The position numbers and the translations under genes were made by a program. From positions 45,144,314-45,208,313 of the forward strand of contig CM023536.1 of assembly GCA_013350335.1 (NCBI GenBank): a stretch of DNA of 64,000 bases. The letters run 5' to 3'. The notes beneath the pieces were generated by a model, which ran no database searches, was not told the origin of the DNA, and saw only the letters and a program-made list of their open reading frames with translations. This DNA comes from Chimonanthus salicifolius (lineage: Eukaryota; Streptophyta; Magnoliopsida; Laurales; Calycanthaceae). Below are positions 10,874-23,157 of this stretch, one piece after another; within the stretch, counting starts at the first letter, position 1, and the number at the start of each line of letters is the position of its first letter.

Positions 10874-12145
10874 ATGGGTTATTGGAAATCTAAGGTTCTG
10901 CCTAAGATAAAGAAAGTCTTCGACAAAAATGGTCCTAAGAAGGCTGCTGCTGCTGAAGCATGTAAATCCTTTGATGATTCAAAGGTGGGTTTCCTTCTCT
11001 ATCTATCTGATTTTTTTTTTTTTATAGTTTTTAGTTTTCTATATGTTCATATAGTTTTCACTCAGAAATCTTATGGATACAGGAGGCAATAAGCAAGGAA
11101 TTAGATGATAAGAAAACAGAACTACAACCCAAAGTAATCGAAGTGTATGAAGCTTCATCTGCTGAAATTAAGGTTTGCTCCTCCATACAAGACAACAAGA
11201 ACCTTTTTCTAATAGATCAAACAGAAAAAAAAAAAAAAACCATCTAATTGATGTAATATTTTTTAATACGTGGAAATCTGTCATCCCTATTTTGTGGTGA
11301 TCATAGGTAAAACTTTAGGGTCTATGACACCACCTACAAAAACCATGGATTAAGTTAGACACCTCGATGGTTAGACTATGACAAGATGAGAATACTTTTC
11401 CTAATAGAAGAGACAGAAAAAAAAACCATCTAATTGATGTACTCTTTTATTCTTTTATTTATTAACAGACGGTTGTCAAAGAGCGTAAGGATGCTGGAGT
11501 GAAGAAGAACCCGGCAGCCGTGCAAAAATTCCTTGAGGAATTAGTGAAAATTGGTATGTCCATGTTGTAGTAATTTTCTTCACTTTTCCTAGTATAGAAT
11601 TCATATGTAGTGAAGATTGGCAACTTTGGATTGCTTGTTCAAGTCATTAATTGTTTAAAAAAATTTATTTCACACTTCAAAGTTACTTATCTTATTAGAC
11701 GCTCATAATTGTTGTAACATATGTATTCCTTTTTATTATCAATTTGTATAATACGTAAGATTTATGTAGAAATTCAAAGATTGAGAATGAATATTAACCA
11801 ATGATTTCACGATGGACAGACTTCCCTGGATCTAAGCTAGTATCTGAAGCATCTACAAAATTCGGGCCTACTTTGGTTTCAGGCCCGGTCTTCTTTGTAT
11901 TCGAAAAGGTTTCAACCTTTATTGTAACAGAAGAGAGAGAAGCTGGAACAGAGACAATAGAAGTAACCACCAAAGAAAAAGAAGTTGTTGAAGGAGAGAA
12001 GGAGAAGGAGAAGGAGAAGGAGAAGGAGAAGGAGAAAGAGGAAGAGAAAGCTCCGGTTGAGGAAACAATTGAGAAGGTCGAACCCGCCTCGGAGGCGACT
12101 CCGTCGGAGCCTCCCAAGGTCGAAGAAGAGGCACCAAAGCCATAG
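10874..12145 (+). CDS. PCAP1: DREPP family plasma membrane-associated cation-binding protein (PCaP1-like)
   Basis: Four coding exons: 10874-10984, 11083-11172, 11469-11553 and 11820-12145, all joined at GT/AG, in frame, giving 203 residues. The protein starts MGYWKSKVLPKIKKVF, the hallmark DREPP N-terminus. Gly2 is the known myristoylation site of Arabidopsis PCaP1 and the following lysine cluster binds phosphoinositides and calmodulin. The middle has KTELQPKVIEVYEASSAEIK and FLEELVKIDFPGSK, then FGPTLVSGPVFFVFEKVSTF. The C-terminus is Glu/Lys/Pro-rich (residues ~130-203) with an EK repeat. The family attaches peripherally to the plasma membrane, binds Ca2+ and Cu2+, and in Arabidopsis affects microtubules and actin. 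Length is close to Arabidopsis PCaP1 (about 225). A TTTTTTTCCAG acceptor two bases before the ATG suggests a 5'-UTR intron (about 10709-10871; donor GTATGC). The gene looks intact and is the clearest functional gene here. Confidence 0.93.
11996..12037 (+). repeat. In-frame GAGAAG hexanucleotide repeat in the PCaP1-like gene
   Basis: Six perfect GAGAAG units followed by GAGAAA encode a run of Glu-Lys pairs in the acidic/basic C-terminal tail. Being a multiple of three, it can change length without breaking the frame. DREPP C-termini vary in such E/K/V/P repeats between species. Confidence 0.85.
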
Positions 12146-13780
12146 AAATTCATTTCCAATGGATCCCTCTGCACTGTAAAACTACCCAAAGTTACATGAT
12201 TCTATATTCTTTCTTTTTCTTTTTGAATCTCTGTCTTTCAGATTGGGATTCTGTAGGCATGTTGTGTGTTCATTTGCAGTTTTGGGAGAAGGCTTCTTTC
12301 ATCTATGCTGTCATAAAGGAAAACAAAAAGAGGTTCCTAGAAAAGGAGCTGTATTTGTTTGGGTTGGGATTTGTCTTATTGCTTCTGTAATTAGCTTTTC
12401 ATGTTACCATCTATCATTCATCTCTTCCTGTTCAGACTTCAAATTACTTATACTGTCTCGTACTGTAGAGAATGATAAACCCACAAAACAATTACACTAG
12501 TAGACACAGATTTACATGGAAAATTCTAAAAGAAAAAAATCATGGGAGAAAAAAAAGAGATTTTTATTATTGTGTTGTATGTAAAAAATACATAAGTAAT
12601 GTCTATTTACCATTCAATAAGGAGTCCGAAGTAGATATAAACTTTTTTACCATTCAATAAGGAGTCGCAAGTAAATATGAACTCTCTCTTTTTATCCAAC
12701 ACTTATCATGTTGAAGTATTGGAATTAGGGTTCGTCTATTATTCGTTTGGTCTCGTCCCTTTCTTTTATTACTTCATGTCAAATGCTACGCTCTCACTCG
12801 TAACCTTGCATGTGAAAACAAGGAAGTTGCTTCCATTTTTCGTACTTAAATAGAGAGCGTATATACCAATTGGTGGGTGTATCTAGCGCGTAAAATCTAG
12901 AAACCTAAAGCAAAAGTCAAGATTAAATCTAGGGTCTAGATAAAGATCGATCTAATTCTAGGTGATAAATATGAAATGATCAAATGCCTGATGGACAGTA
13001 AAAAGTGTCTCACAGTTTTGAGTTTAAGACAATGTTAGAAAACTTTACTTAGATAATATTTTTTTTTGATAAAATTCATTTTTAAAAACTTGTTATTAAT
13101 AGAAGTGTACCTTCAAGTGTTATATGAAGTCATTATCAATTGAGAGTTGTTGACCTGCGGTCAAGCAACTTCTTCATGAAAAGAGATCTTAGATTTGATT
13201 CACGTTAAACCTCTTTGGACCATTCCTCATGAAGTTATTCTCCATCTAAGAATCCTATGTTTGTACAGAGATGTGCATATAGTCCGAATGATTAATCATG
13301 TAAGACATTTAGGACACCTTCGATCAATAAAAAAAATGGAGCTATTAAATGTGGGACTTTTGTCACTTTCCAAACAATGTCAATATAACTTAGTCGTACT
13401 ATTTTGAATTAATTTCAGTTAAGATTTAGTCGAGTTAAACTCGAACTCACTTAATACCACTCGAACTTAATCCCTCTCACTACTGGATTGAGTTCAATAT
13501 TTAAAAATTTGATCCCACGTGAAGGTGGGGCTGAGAATTGAGAGGAAAGGTAAAGAATCAAATCAAGTGTCCAACCATCTATATCAATGCCAACTCATCT
13601 CAATTGGAAACTTTTGTCACCAACCTTGTCGTATATAAAATTTATCCGTGCATATGCATATAAATAATATAAGTTGGTCCACTGAAAATACACCCACGCA
13701 ACATAGATGAGCCAAAAATTCAGGTGAAATAGAGAGTGGGCATTCTTCATCTTTGCGAAGATTATCTTTAATTTAGCTGA
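12146..13780. other. 3' UTR of the PCaP1-like gene followed by AT-rich intergenic DNA
   Basis: The first 250-350 bp after the stop are T-rich and probably 3' UTR. No clear polyadenylation signal decides the end. Nothing else is recognisable; a short ATTCAATAAGGAGTC repeat occurs twice near 12613 and 12652. Confidence 0.4.
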
Positions 13781-13789
13781 TTGATGTTG

Positions 13790-14010
13790 ATAATTTTTTT
13801 ATGACCAAAGTGTTTAGAGGACTTATCTTTATTTAGACAGGGAATATTTTAACTCAACTAGTCTTTGGGACACATGCAAGTCTTTCAATCCTAAATATAC
13901 CTAGTAAACAGCTGAGGAGAGTGGTTCAGAAGAGTGTTGGGTATTAATCGAACTCAAGACATTCTTTCATAAGAAGAACTTCTCGACCGTTAAATCAACC
14001 CCCAATTCAA
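13790..14010 (-). mobile_element. Degraded tRNA-derived SINE-like sequence
   Basis: On the minus strand it shows a run of GGTTGATTTAACGG...AGAAGTTC, then a B-box-like GAGTTCGATTAAT, and ends in a T/A-rich segment opening TTTTTTATGACCAAAGTG. The layout matches 22490-22690, so it is a dispersed family. Ends are uncertain. Confidence 0.35.
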
Positions 14011-14019
14011 ATCCTGATA

Positions 14020-14994
14020 GATGTTGATAATGATGATAAATAAGTAGAGTTGTTTATCATAATCTCTGCTGTTTGAGTTTACTCTATGACTAATTAAATT
14101 ACATGAGTGTATGGCAGATGATTCATCGTATCAAATGATTATTCTATTATCGTGTTTTTCTTTATTTCTTTCTTGTGCAGTTTTACAAATTTACCATTTT
14201 ACATTTTTACTGACCGTGCTGAATGGTTAAGTAATTGTTATTAGAAATGATTTGATGTTTGGTGAATATGTCGAACAATCAATTGTTTAACATGTAAAGC
14301 CAACCTGATCAATAAGGCTTGTAAGGACTGCATACGCCAATTATTCAGTGCAGCTGTACTCATGTTCAATCAATCAACTACAGAATCTCTGATTATTCTA
14401 CTTAGTGCCTTTCATTATAACTAAGCAGGCTGCATTTCAGAAAGCTCAATTAGAAATAAAGAAGAGAAAATAATAGAGAAGAAACTAGTTCCTCCTTACT
14501 CAGTGAGCCAAGCCAAGACTTATGGAAACAACAAGGTGCTGCATTGAATTGATTCTTCAGGTCCGGTTGGATTTTCGAATATGGTTTGTACCTAGTGTAT
14601 TGGTCAAATTGTATTAGATTTTTTTTTTTTTTTTTTTATGGCCGATGCATATCAGTCGCAATGTATTAGTGTGTTGAGCCGGTGATAGATGAGTGACGGC
14701 GGCCCATGTCGATAAACCGATTTTTTTACCCTAAAGTCCAAGTAAAGTTAAATAGGCCAATGTAAATTAAATCCGAATGCTAAATGGGTGAACATGATGC
14801 TGGCTCAATTTTTAAAATGGAGATAGAAATGCAGATTTGAACCCGGAATCATTGGGCTTGTTTCATGAGGTAGGCCATGTAATGGAATTTCGTACTCAGT
14901 CCGATTTTGTGAGTCCATGTAGAGCGGGCAATAAATTTTGCATGCATTAACTCAATTCAATTAATAAATAACCTTTTTTTTTTAATCAAAGGTA
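14020..14994. other. AT-rich intergenic DNA
   Basis: No coding signal or element ends were seen. A poly-T tract occurs at about 14620-14638. Confidence 0.4.
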
Positions 14995-15356
14995 TGTTAC
15001 AACCTGGGCTTCCAACCCAAAAGACGAGCATGTTAGGTGAAGTGATCTAAGTCCTTTATAAAATTTTAGATCTCCCTCTACACTTCCAATGTGGGACTCG
15101 TTTGCAGCAGTCCAAACAATCCCCCCTCGAAGGAGGCCCTTCCGGCGGAGAGAACGACGCCGGCCATCCCATTCGTCTGGGGGATCTCCTGAGCCTAGAT
15201 GGGGTAGTCTGAGTACTGGCTCTGATACCATTTGTTAGGACTTGGACTTGCAGCCCAAAAGACTAGCCTGTTACGTGGAGTGACCCAAGTCTTTTACAAA
15301 CCCTTAGATCTTTCTTTATATTTTCAATATGAGACTCGTTCGCAGCAGTCACAACA
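14995..15356 (-). mobile_element. Miniature LTR retrotransposon (TRIM/SMART), intact structure
   Basis: Two direct repeats of 124 bp (14995-15118 and 15233-15356) flank 114 bp. Read on the minus strand the element is LTR (TGTTGTGACTGC...CCTAACA), PBS (ATGGTATCAGAGCC, complementary to initiator tRNA-Met), a short internal piece, a polypurine tract (GAGGGGGGA) and the second LTR. Flanks share GGTA (14991-14994 and 15358-15361). It has no coding capacity and depends on enzymes from other retrotransposons. Confidence 0.85.
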
Positions 15357-15361
15357 TGGTA

Positions 15362-16680
15362 CCCATATTTGAGCAAGTAATTCATTTTCCTTAATAGGTT
15401 AATATAAATTGTGTCTTTGAATAACAAGAACCTATAGCAATATAGCACAATCATATGTCCTATTTTTTTCAACGATTCCAATCGTATCAGTGTCACAATA
15501 TATCCAATTAAAGTATGAGTGTCAATTTTAAATAAATAATATAAATAAGTTTCAAAATAATAATATCTTGGAAACCTAAATATATTTCATGTGGTGGGAC
15601 CTAATGTGGATATTCAATGCACATCTACAGACCATCTAATAATTGGATTGGTAATTGATGTTAAGAAGAAATTATAGCTAATGATTCATATTGAACTGTG
15701 AGCAACGGAGTCATAGTCATATTGTCCATAAATGGTACTGTGAATGATTTGAAACAAAAATCCTTTTTTTAATGTCTAACAAGTGCCACAGATATTATCC
15801 GCCGATGTCAAATTTTAAAATTATTATATATCGATTGATATTCGATATATATCGCTGATATCGATGGTTTTTTCTTTATTCACACCACTAGATATTTTTT
15901 TTATAAAAAAAGAAAGACCAGATGAATGGTTTTGATGACTTCAATTCAACCCAAATGAGATGTCTCATTCAAAGGTGAACGAGTACATATTTACACCAAG
16001 AATTGACTATATATATGCCCTCTTGTGGATTGGAGGCGCTTGATTAAGTGGGCCGGGCCCATTTGGTAGGAGAGCAGGTGGAGATCCCATTTCTAGAGTA
16101 TCCAAATGATTTGTCCTAAGTAAATGGGATGAATTTCAAAATTAAATCTGATTAAATAATTGGGTCCAAAGTTCACATCTAAATTTCATTTTTCTAATGC
16201 ATTTCAGATTCAGATCATGTCAGCTCAATCCATTCTCATTACTTGTGTACTTTATAGACTTCTGTCCTCTTTATTTTTTGATATTTTAATAGATAAAAAT
16301 GATGTTTCATATATAAAAATCAATTCAATTTGATGAAATAAATATTTTAGATAATGATGATAATGTAAAATAGTATTTCATACATAAAATAGTATAAAAC
16401 TATTTAAAAAAAAACATAAGCTAGAATTCCTCTCATACCTCTCCTCCTCAAGTTTTGTATTTAATTGTATGAACAAGGCAATATTTAATTACTTAATTTA
16501 AAAACTTTAATATGAATTCAAATTTCATCTTTTTATTCTGATTGGATTTAGCATCGCATCATTTATAACTAGGTTTCAATAAATGAATCTGGGTTGAGAT
16601 TCACACAAGATGGCACTTTACAACCACATCAATTGAAAGAAAGACTATTGACCAAATTATCTATCCAACAAATTGAAGCA
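15362..16680. other. AT-rich intergenic DNA with a palindrome-rich MITE scrap
   Basis: At about 15785-15890 are GATATCGATGG / ATATATCGAT motifs and a terminus-like ATTCACACCACTAG, resembling the ATATCGGCCGATAT MITE family at 20-29 kb. The rest shows nothing recognisable. Confidence 0.4.
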
Positions 16681-16684
16681 TAAA

Positions 16685-16768
16685 CCTCGGACATGATAGT
16701 TCAATTGTTAGGCACTTTGGCTCAGGAATCAGAGATTCCAAGTTCGAGTCCTATAGTCATCCAATACC
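16685..16768 (+). mobile_element. tRNA-derived SINE head, interrupted by a hAT-like element
   Basis: A-box-like TAGTTCAATTGTTAGGC and B-box AAGTTCGAGTCC at tRNA-like spacing. The sequence stops at the CCAATACC target duplication and resumes after 17995. Confidence 0.5.
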
Positions 16769-17987
16769 TAGGGTAGGCTCTGAGATTTCAGGGGCCCTAA
16801 GTGAACTCTTAAGATGGGTCTTTTATGCACTCACAAAAAATAAAATTATATAATTTTTTTTACAAAGTGTGACACATTCAAATAAAATATCACAATCAAA
16901 TTTATAACAAATTATTATTTAATTTTTTTTTCTTGAATTTTGAGATACAAAATTACTAACTAAATTACTATATTCAAGTTTTTTTAAAATATCTTTTTCA
17001 ATAGATAAAATAGTTAATATCTTTCTTATGACAAATTTAATTTCCACTTGTGTCATGTATGTTGGTTTTTTTTTTTATTACTATTTTATTGTATTTAAAA
17101 AGAGTAGTTGACATGCTAAAGTATATAATGCATTTAAAATAATTGATAAGGTAAAATTAGATTAAAATATTATCACTCAGTTATAAACTATAAAGCACAA
17201 AACAGTCATTCAAATATAAATCTATTTTATTTCCATTCAACTATTTATATCACAATGAACATTAAGTTTCCTCGTTTAAGGACTTATTTAGGTCACATTT
17301 TTTATTAAAATTTATGAAAAAATAATAAGAATAATGATTAGTTAAAATTTAACCTTTATATAATCATTTTAATCTTTTAATAGAGTCAATTAATCATCCC
17401 AATTCTTAATTTAAAAAAAAAAATTACAGGATAAATGCTTTTTATCATGATGTTTAATTTATTTTATTAGAATTATAGATTTAAAATTTAAAAAAAAAAA
17501 TTGGCCAAATCAGTCTGAGTTGACTAAACTCAATAGGAATTAGAGTCAAGCGAGTTAACGAGTCTTGTCAAGTTGATTTTAAATACTCCCCAAATTATTT
17601 TACTTAAAGAGAAATTATGTCTAAATTTATAAGAAATTGATTTTAAATACTCCCCTAAGTTGTTTTACTTAAAGAAAAATTATGTTTAAATTTATAAGAA
17701 ATTGTTGCAAAAAGTTTAACAACATGAAACATGGAGGAGTTGACTTAACAACAATATAAAAATTTGAAAAAATGAACCATATAGTTATTCAAACACGGAA
17801 CCCTTTAGATTAAAATCACACGCACTACTATTGCGCTACAATTCAATTTGTTAATAAAATAAACTATTAAAATAATTTTATACTATAAATGTATGGTAAC
17901 TTAAAAATTGAAGCCGACTTGGGAGTCCCTATATATTTGGGGGCCCTAGGCGACGACCTATCTCGCCTAAGACCAGGACCGAGCTTA
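16769..17987. mobile_element. hAT-like non-autonomous element (1.2 kb)
   Basis: It starts TAGGGTAGGCTCTGAG and ends GACCGAGCTTA. The ends are loosely inverted and both carry GGGGCCCTARGYGA-type sequence. An exact 8-bp duplication CCAATACC lies on both sides (16761-16768, 17988-17995), as expected for the hAT superfamily. The interior is AT-rich and has no transposase frame. Confidence 0.7.
17573..17704 (+). repeat. 64-bp tandem duplication inside the hAT-like element
   Basis: Two copies of a 64-bp unit beginning TTGATTTTAAATACTCCCC (17573 and 17637) that differ by a few bases. Confidence 0.8.
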
Positions 17988-17995
17988 CCAATACC

Positions 17996-19370
17996 CCTGC
18001 ATGCATCTAGAGTTTTACTCAATACCTCCTTACTCGAGAAGAAGGTGGGATCTTGAATTTCTTCGCCATAAACAAAAGAAAAGAAATTAAAGCAATAATA
18101 ATATATAAATATTTTTTGAGCTCTTAATTTTTAAATTGTTGATCTTCATTCTTTAAATCGGTAGAGTCATTGATTGTTCAGTATAATAAAAAAATGATAT
18201 TTTCTATATTGTTTTTTAATTAAATTTATTATAACTAATATGATTTCAAATCAACTGTATTTCATGATGGACCTTAAAAATATGAACATGCACAAAATTA
18301 AGAAGGTCATGATCTTATCTTAGATGGAATAGGCCCAGGTTTTATATATGTTAGTGGTATTGTCCATTACCATGACTTGTCAAAATCAAAACATTTAAAA
18401 TGACGTGTTGTAAGGAAGGGATTACACGCACGTAACTTCTTCTCTTATCCAATTAAGCCAACCTTATCAAATTTGGATTACGATTCCTCAAAAAGGCCGG
18501 TGCTCTTTTGGATCACCTGAATTTTCACACCTCTCTTGTTGATGAGGATATACATTAAAACCTCTATAATTTAATATATATTATATTAGAGAAGTTATTT
18601 AATTAGAGAATTTAACAAATTGACATTCAGTATTCTTTTTTAAAAAAAAAGACTTCTTAAACTTTCACCCATCGTAAAAAGTCATTTCGACATAAAGTCA
18701 GACTGACGTCCACCACTGCCATTGGATCCTCTCCATCTGCAACCTTCAAGACCAGTGGAAAATCTAACCACTTCGACCAGATCTGGAAACAAATCATCAT
18801 AGGTCATTTTTTAGAGTATTCCTCTTGAGAGACAACAGAGAAAAGAATTTACAGAGCAGCAGTAGATTAACAATAAAAAAAAAATTGCCAAACTTTTGCC
18901 ATTTGCTAGGTCCTTAATCACTTTGCAGTAATTTTTAATTTTGAACGTATAGAATATTATTTTACAAAATGGTTGAGACAGTACATTTTTTATTCTTAAT
19001 GTATTGAGTACTGAGTTAGAGAGATTTATTACATTTTATATGGATCCGAGGTTGGGACCGACTGCCAATATTATTTTACACAGATTATAACTTTAAAGAG
19101 TAATATGTTATAGAGGTTTTACGTATATTAGTGATTAAATATTAAAGAAATATGAAACGTATTTATCTTAAAAATTTAAATACTTATTGGAAGATCTCAA
19201 AATTTTGATATATACCAAGTCATAATACTAAGGGATAAGGTATTTGGTGAGTCATTAAACATTTAGGATTCTTCTCTTTTTAAAGACACTCAAGTTTGTT
19301 TGGTCAGTTATTTAGAATTAAAATAAAATTTTCTATTTACAGTGATAAAAATGATACAAAGAACAAGAAT
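17996..19370. other. AT-rich intergenic DNA
   Basis: The first ~60 bp may be the rest of the SINE interrupted at 16768. Nothing else could be assigned. Confidence 0.4.
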
Positions 19371-19383
19371 AAAGTCATTCTCA

Positions 19384-19560
19384 TACTCACATTGATGTAG
19401 ATTATTTACATGGATGTAGCTTAACTGGCTCCCGTCTCAGAAAATTGGAGATTGAAAGTTTGAGTCACATGGCTTAATCTTGGTGTACCTTAGAGGTAGT
19501 AAGTTCACTCGTAAGGTTTTCCACGTGTAAATTCAAAACAAAATAAAATATCAAAAAAAA
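19384..19560 (+). mobile_element. tRNA-derived SINE, 177 bp, with 13-bp target duplication
   Basis: Flanked by exact AAAGTCATTCTCA (19371-19383 and 19561-19573). Contains the A-box-like GATGTAGCTTAACTGGC, B-box-like AAGTTTGAGTCAC, the CTTGGTGTACCTTAGAGG core seen in other copies, and ends in CACGTGTAAATTC plus an A-rich tail. The length equals that of the split copy at 51977/61026. Confidence 0.8.
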
Positions 19561-20078
19561 AAAGTCATTCTCAATTTATTTATTTTAAATAATTATTTTC
19601 ACCAAACACAATAAGTCTTTTAAAATCATTTCAATTCTCAATGATTCTTAAAAAAAAAAAAAATATTCTAAATTATTCTTGAATCACTTTTTCAAGACAT
19701 CTTCATTCCCCATAATTCCTCACAATTCTAGATACCAAACGTGTTTCACATATCTATGAGAGCACAAATTAGGGTGGTGTCTGAGAGCATGTTAGATGTC
19801 ATCGTAGAATGTGACAAGAATGCCTGCCGTTCTGATAACATTGAATGTAGCGTAGATTCTGATTAAGATTCTGAAGGAAGAAAGGCAAGTAAGGAAAGGA
19901 ACAGCAGGCATTGGCGTAGATAAGTGATTAATCTTGAATAATTTATACTTCGAATAATATTATTAAAAAACCTTTTTTTTTGACAAACGCAATATTGTAT
20001 TACATTTGTAGGTAATAATGGTATTTAATCTGAGATTTTAATTTCAGTAAATATTGAAATATCATGTTAATTAAATTC

Positions 20079-20480
20079 ATGGATACAAATATTATCGTAT
20101 CGGCCGATATGTATCAATTTTTTCAGAACTGATACATGTCGGTTGATACGATATGTATTGGTTGTATATTATTAATATCGGTGATATTGGCTGATATATC
20201 GGCCCTGATATCGCCGATATGAGTGATATCGTAATTTTTTTTTAAAAAAAAAATCTTATTGCTCGTGATCTCCACATATATCTCAGTCAATATTTCAAAT
20301 ATAGGTGATATTTTCATTTTTTTCTTTTCAATTTTTTTTTTTAAAAAAGCCATTTTTCAAAAAAAAATTAAATCAGGAAAAGAGACTGATATCAGCTTAG
20401 ATAAAAAAAAAAAGTCGGCTGATATCCAATTATCGGCAATATCGATCGAGATATCGGTTTCCTGATATTTTCACCCCTAC
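20079..20480. mobile_element. hAT-like MITE of the ATATCGGCCGATAT family, copy 1
   Basis: Exact 8-bp duplication TTAAATTC (20071-20078 and 20481-20488). Ends are ATGGATACAAATA and GTAGGGGTGAAAATA read inward. The interior is filled with short palindromes built on GATATCGGC / GCCGATATC. Confidence 0.75.
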
Positions 20481-20822
20481 TTAAATTCAATTATATTATT
20501 TTGGTATTTCAGCTTATATAGGTTTCATAACATTTGTATACGTGTGCTACAATATATAGTCGATATACTCAATATTTTTATATGGATATTTAACATTATA
20601 GAGAACATGACAACATTATATGATTATATCTCACCTCCAATGTAGGGTGGGAATACCTATATTATTCAAAAATAAAAAATTAAAAAATTATCCAGAATAA
20701 TCCATATTATTTACAGTTTGCATGCTTGGAGAGGTCAAACAAATCGACTTGTGCCGCGAGTTCAAAATGTCAGCCAAATTCAATGTATTGGGCCCTTAAT
20801 GGACCAATAAATTTCTATTGAT

Positions 20823-20998
20823 CAGTGGTAAAAATCTAGGCCAATACGTATTGTATCGGTCGAACTAGCGAATATCGACCGATATAGTTGAGATCTAGCC
20901 GATATCGGCCGATACACACTGAGATTTTAAAAAAAAATTAGGAGAGAGATATCGGCCAAGACGCCGATATCTCGGTAAAAATGAATTTTTTACCCTTG
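20823..20998. mobile_element. hAT-like MITE of the ATATCGGCCGATAT family, copy 2
   Basis: Exact 8-bp duplication CTATTGAT (20815-20822 and 20999-21006). Ends read inward CAGTGGTAAAAATC and CAAGGGTAAAAAATTC, close to the hAT consensus CARNG. At 176 bp it is the shortest copy; the centre contains GCCGATATCGGCCGATAC. Confidence 0.85.
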
Positions 20999-21006
20999 CT
21001 ATTGAT

Positions 21007-21786
21007 ACATCCCACTTATACGTCCATCATTTTTTAAAAAATTCAGCTAAAATGGGCCAAATTTTTGGCCCAGCCTATAATATCAGTATTTACCCATTTT
21101 AGCGATATTTCTAGAGACGTTGGCTGAAGTTTTGCGCGGATATTTGAAACTCAACTTACAGTCTTACACTGCATTGAGAAGATTAAGACCACTCCGCAGT
21201 AGGGCCTGCCATGAAATGTCTGGCCCAAAAATACGCCTTGTACATGGTTAAATTAAGTAATGAGTTGGGCCCAATACAGCATATACAAATTGTGGAAACC
21301 CAAAATCTTTTTAAAATTAAAGATAAAAAAATTTCCCCGAGGTCCTGAATTGTTTTTTTCAGGTTTTTTAAGTTTGGTTGTTTGCTGGTTTAGGTTAGGA
21401 ATGGCCTCAGTGGATTGGGATATATCAACCTCACCCATAGTATGTAATTTTTTCACTTCAATCTGACTCGTTCATTAAATAGGCTGCTAAAGCTTCAAAC
21501 TCAAGCTGTCTATTAAACAGGCTACTAAAGTGTCTAGACCTGAACCCTCTTCTCTAGTTGGGTTTGTGTCGAATCAAGAATTTACTGCCTTTAATCCGAG
21601 AAATTACGATTGTTGGGTCCATTGGATCACTACGTTATGGCCCGTCTAGGAAATAGCCGAATGATTGGTTGATTTGGATTTGAATTTTGAATTTCAGCTG
21701 ACACCAAAATTTTGGTTATTAGGAAAAAAAAACAATCATATATCTTGAGTTAAAAACTTTGGGTGACTAAAAATTCTTTTGATATC
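21007..21786. other. Intergenic DNA
   Basis: No coding signal or clear element ends. Confidence 0.4.
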
Positions 21787-22018
21787 TGTAACAATTCTAA
21801 CCCGACTCTCCGAGTATAATATTGTACTTTTTGGGCCCCCGGTCCAGCCATTTACACTCTTGACCGAGCCAACCCTCAAGGTTTTGCTTTGCCCACTTCA
21901 CCCGGCCCCAAAGGCCTTATCTTGGAGTGGGGTTCTCTCTCTTAAACTCTTCTCCTGTACCCATTTTGGGCAATGTGAGACTTTTCCACACGCCTAGGTG
22001 AGTGGGTGGGACGTCACA
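21787..22018 (-). mobile_element. Single TRIM-type LTR with adjoining polypurine tract
   Basis: Minus strand TGTGACGTCCCACC...GTTACA. It is homologous to the LTR at 26658-26917: shared blocks include AGAAGAGTTTAAGAGAGAGA and the CCTTTTGGGCC region. The bases next to it (GTTTGGGAGGAGT, minus strand) look like a polypurine tract, so this may be the 3' LTR of a truncated element. Confidence 0.65.
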
Positions 22019-22489
22019 ACTCCTCCCAAACTTACTTGATACACGAAGTTTGTATGTGATTTCGTGTATCTGTGGAATTAGTCTCACCTCCAAAATGAGA
22101 GAAATATCTATGCTATCATATTTTTTTGAGAGAAGTACCAACCATTTTTGTTCATTTCGGCCGATATATTATATTAGATTAAAAATGCCATTAACAAGCA
22201 ACAAAACAGAGAGGTGATTGGAATGACAGAAATATCACTATGAATGTAGCCATGGAAGAACATGCAACTTAACAAGTAGTTTGGATTTTTCATCTGCTGC
22301 ATGATTGTTCTCTTCCAAGAAAGGCCAATTGCAATAAATTTATTCCATTTGAGGACTTGTCTCTTCCTCTACGGTGTCCTTTTCTATTGCTGTTGTAGAA
22401 CCAGTCACGCAAACATCAAGTATTTGATGCTCTGCTAGACTACTAGATCACTACACAAGCTTTCACAAGTAATTAACATACTAATTCAA

Positions 22490-22690
22490 TTTTTTTATGA
22501 CTAAAATGTTCAGGCCTTTTTGAACACTCAGCTAATCTTTAAAGCGTGTGTAAGCCTTCTTATCCACACATTTCGTGTAACTCTGAAGGGAACAACCCTT
22601 TGAAGTGGAGTGAGAATCGAACTCGAAACCTCCACTTCTTAAAACAGGTTTTTGCTCATCACTCCAACCCCTTAGGTTAACAAGTAACCC
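22490..22690 (-). mobile_element. tRNA-derived SINE-like sequence
   Basis: Minus strand: GGTTGGAGTGATGAGC near the 5' end and a B-box-like GAGTTCGATTCTC in tRNA-like spacing. It ends at a T-rich stretch (ATTTTTTTATGACTAAAATG) shared with 13790-14010. Target duplication not identified. Confidence 0.45.
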
Positions 22691-22725
22691 AATTTATTTG
22701 CTTTTGGTTGAGATTTGAGATTTTT

Positions 22726-22819
22726 GGTGATTTTCTAGGTTATGATGAGATTACAATTTGTGGTGATTTTCTAGGTTATGATGAGATTACAATTTGTGGT
22801 GATTTTCTAGGTTATGATT
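22726..22819 (+). repeat. 36-bp tandem repeat, about 2.6 copies
   Basis: Unit beginning GGTGATTTTCTAGGTTATGA starts at 22726, 22762 and 22798 with identical sequence, so the expansion is recent. Confidence 0.9.
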
Positions 22820-23157
22820 TTTTTTTTAAAGTTGAATATTAAGGATTCTTCAAATGAAGCAAGAGAAGGGTCTAATGTGAGAGTTATTTATAAATATGCA
22901 GAAGGCACATATGGGTTAAATGTATTTCCAGCTGGAGAAAAAGTTTTCTCCATCCAAATAGGCCTTTTCTTGTTCTAGACATTGAATCCGTCATGGTTAT
23001 TCAGAGGCTGGGAAAGATTCGGCTGTCGCAAGTCGCAACTGCTAACTATGTTAGGATGGATTGGGCTTTGTTTTGGCCCATTTGCTATACCTTGGCCCAT
23101 TTATGCGCGACAGGCCGACAGATCAATGGTTAAAATTATTTCCATCTTACATTTTTG

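Noticed and set aside
11794..12189. 131-codon minus-strand frame rich in Ser/Phe
   Set aside because: It is antisense to exon 4 of the PCaP1-like gene; the Ser-Phe run is the complement of the GAGAAG repeat.
16685..16768. Functional tRNA gene
   Set aside because: A- and B-box-like sequences are present, but acceptor and anticodon stems cannot be formed convincingly; a SINE head explains it better.
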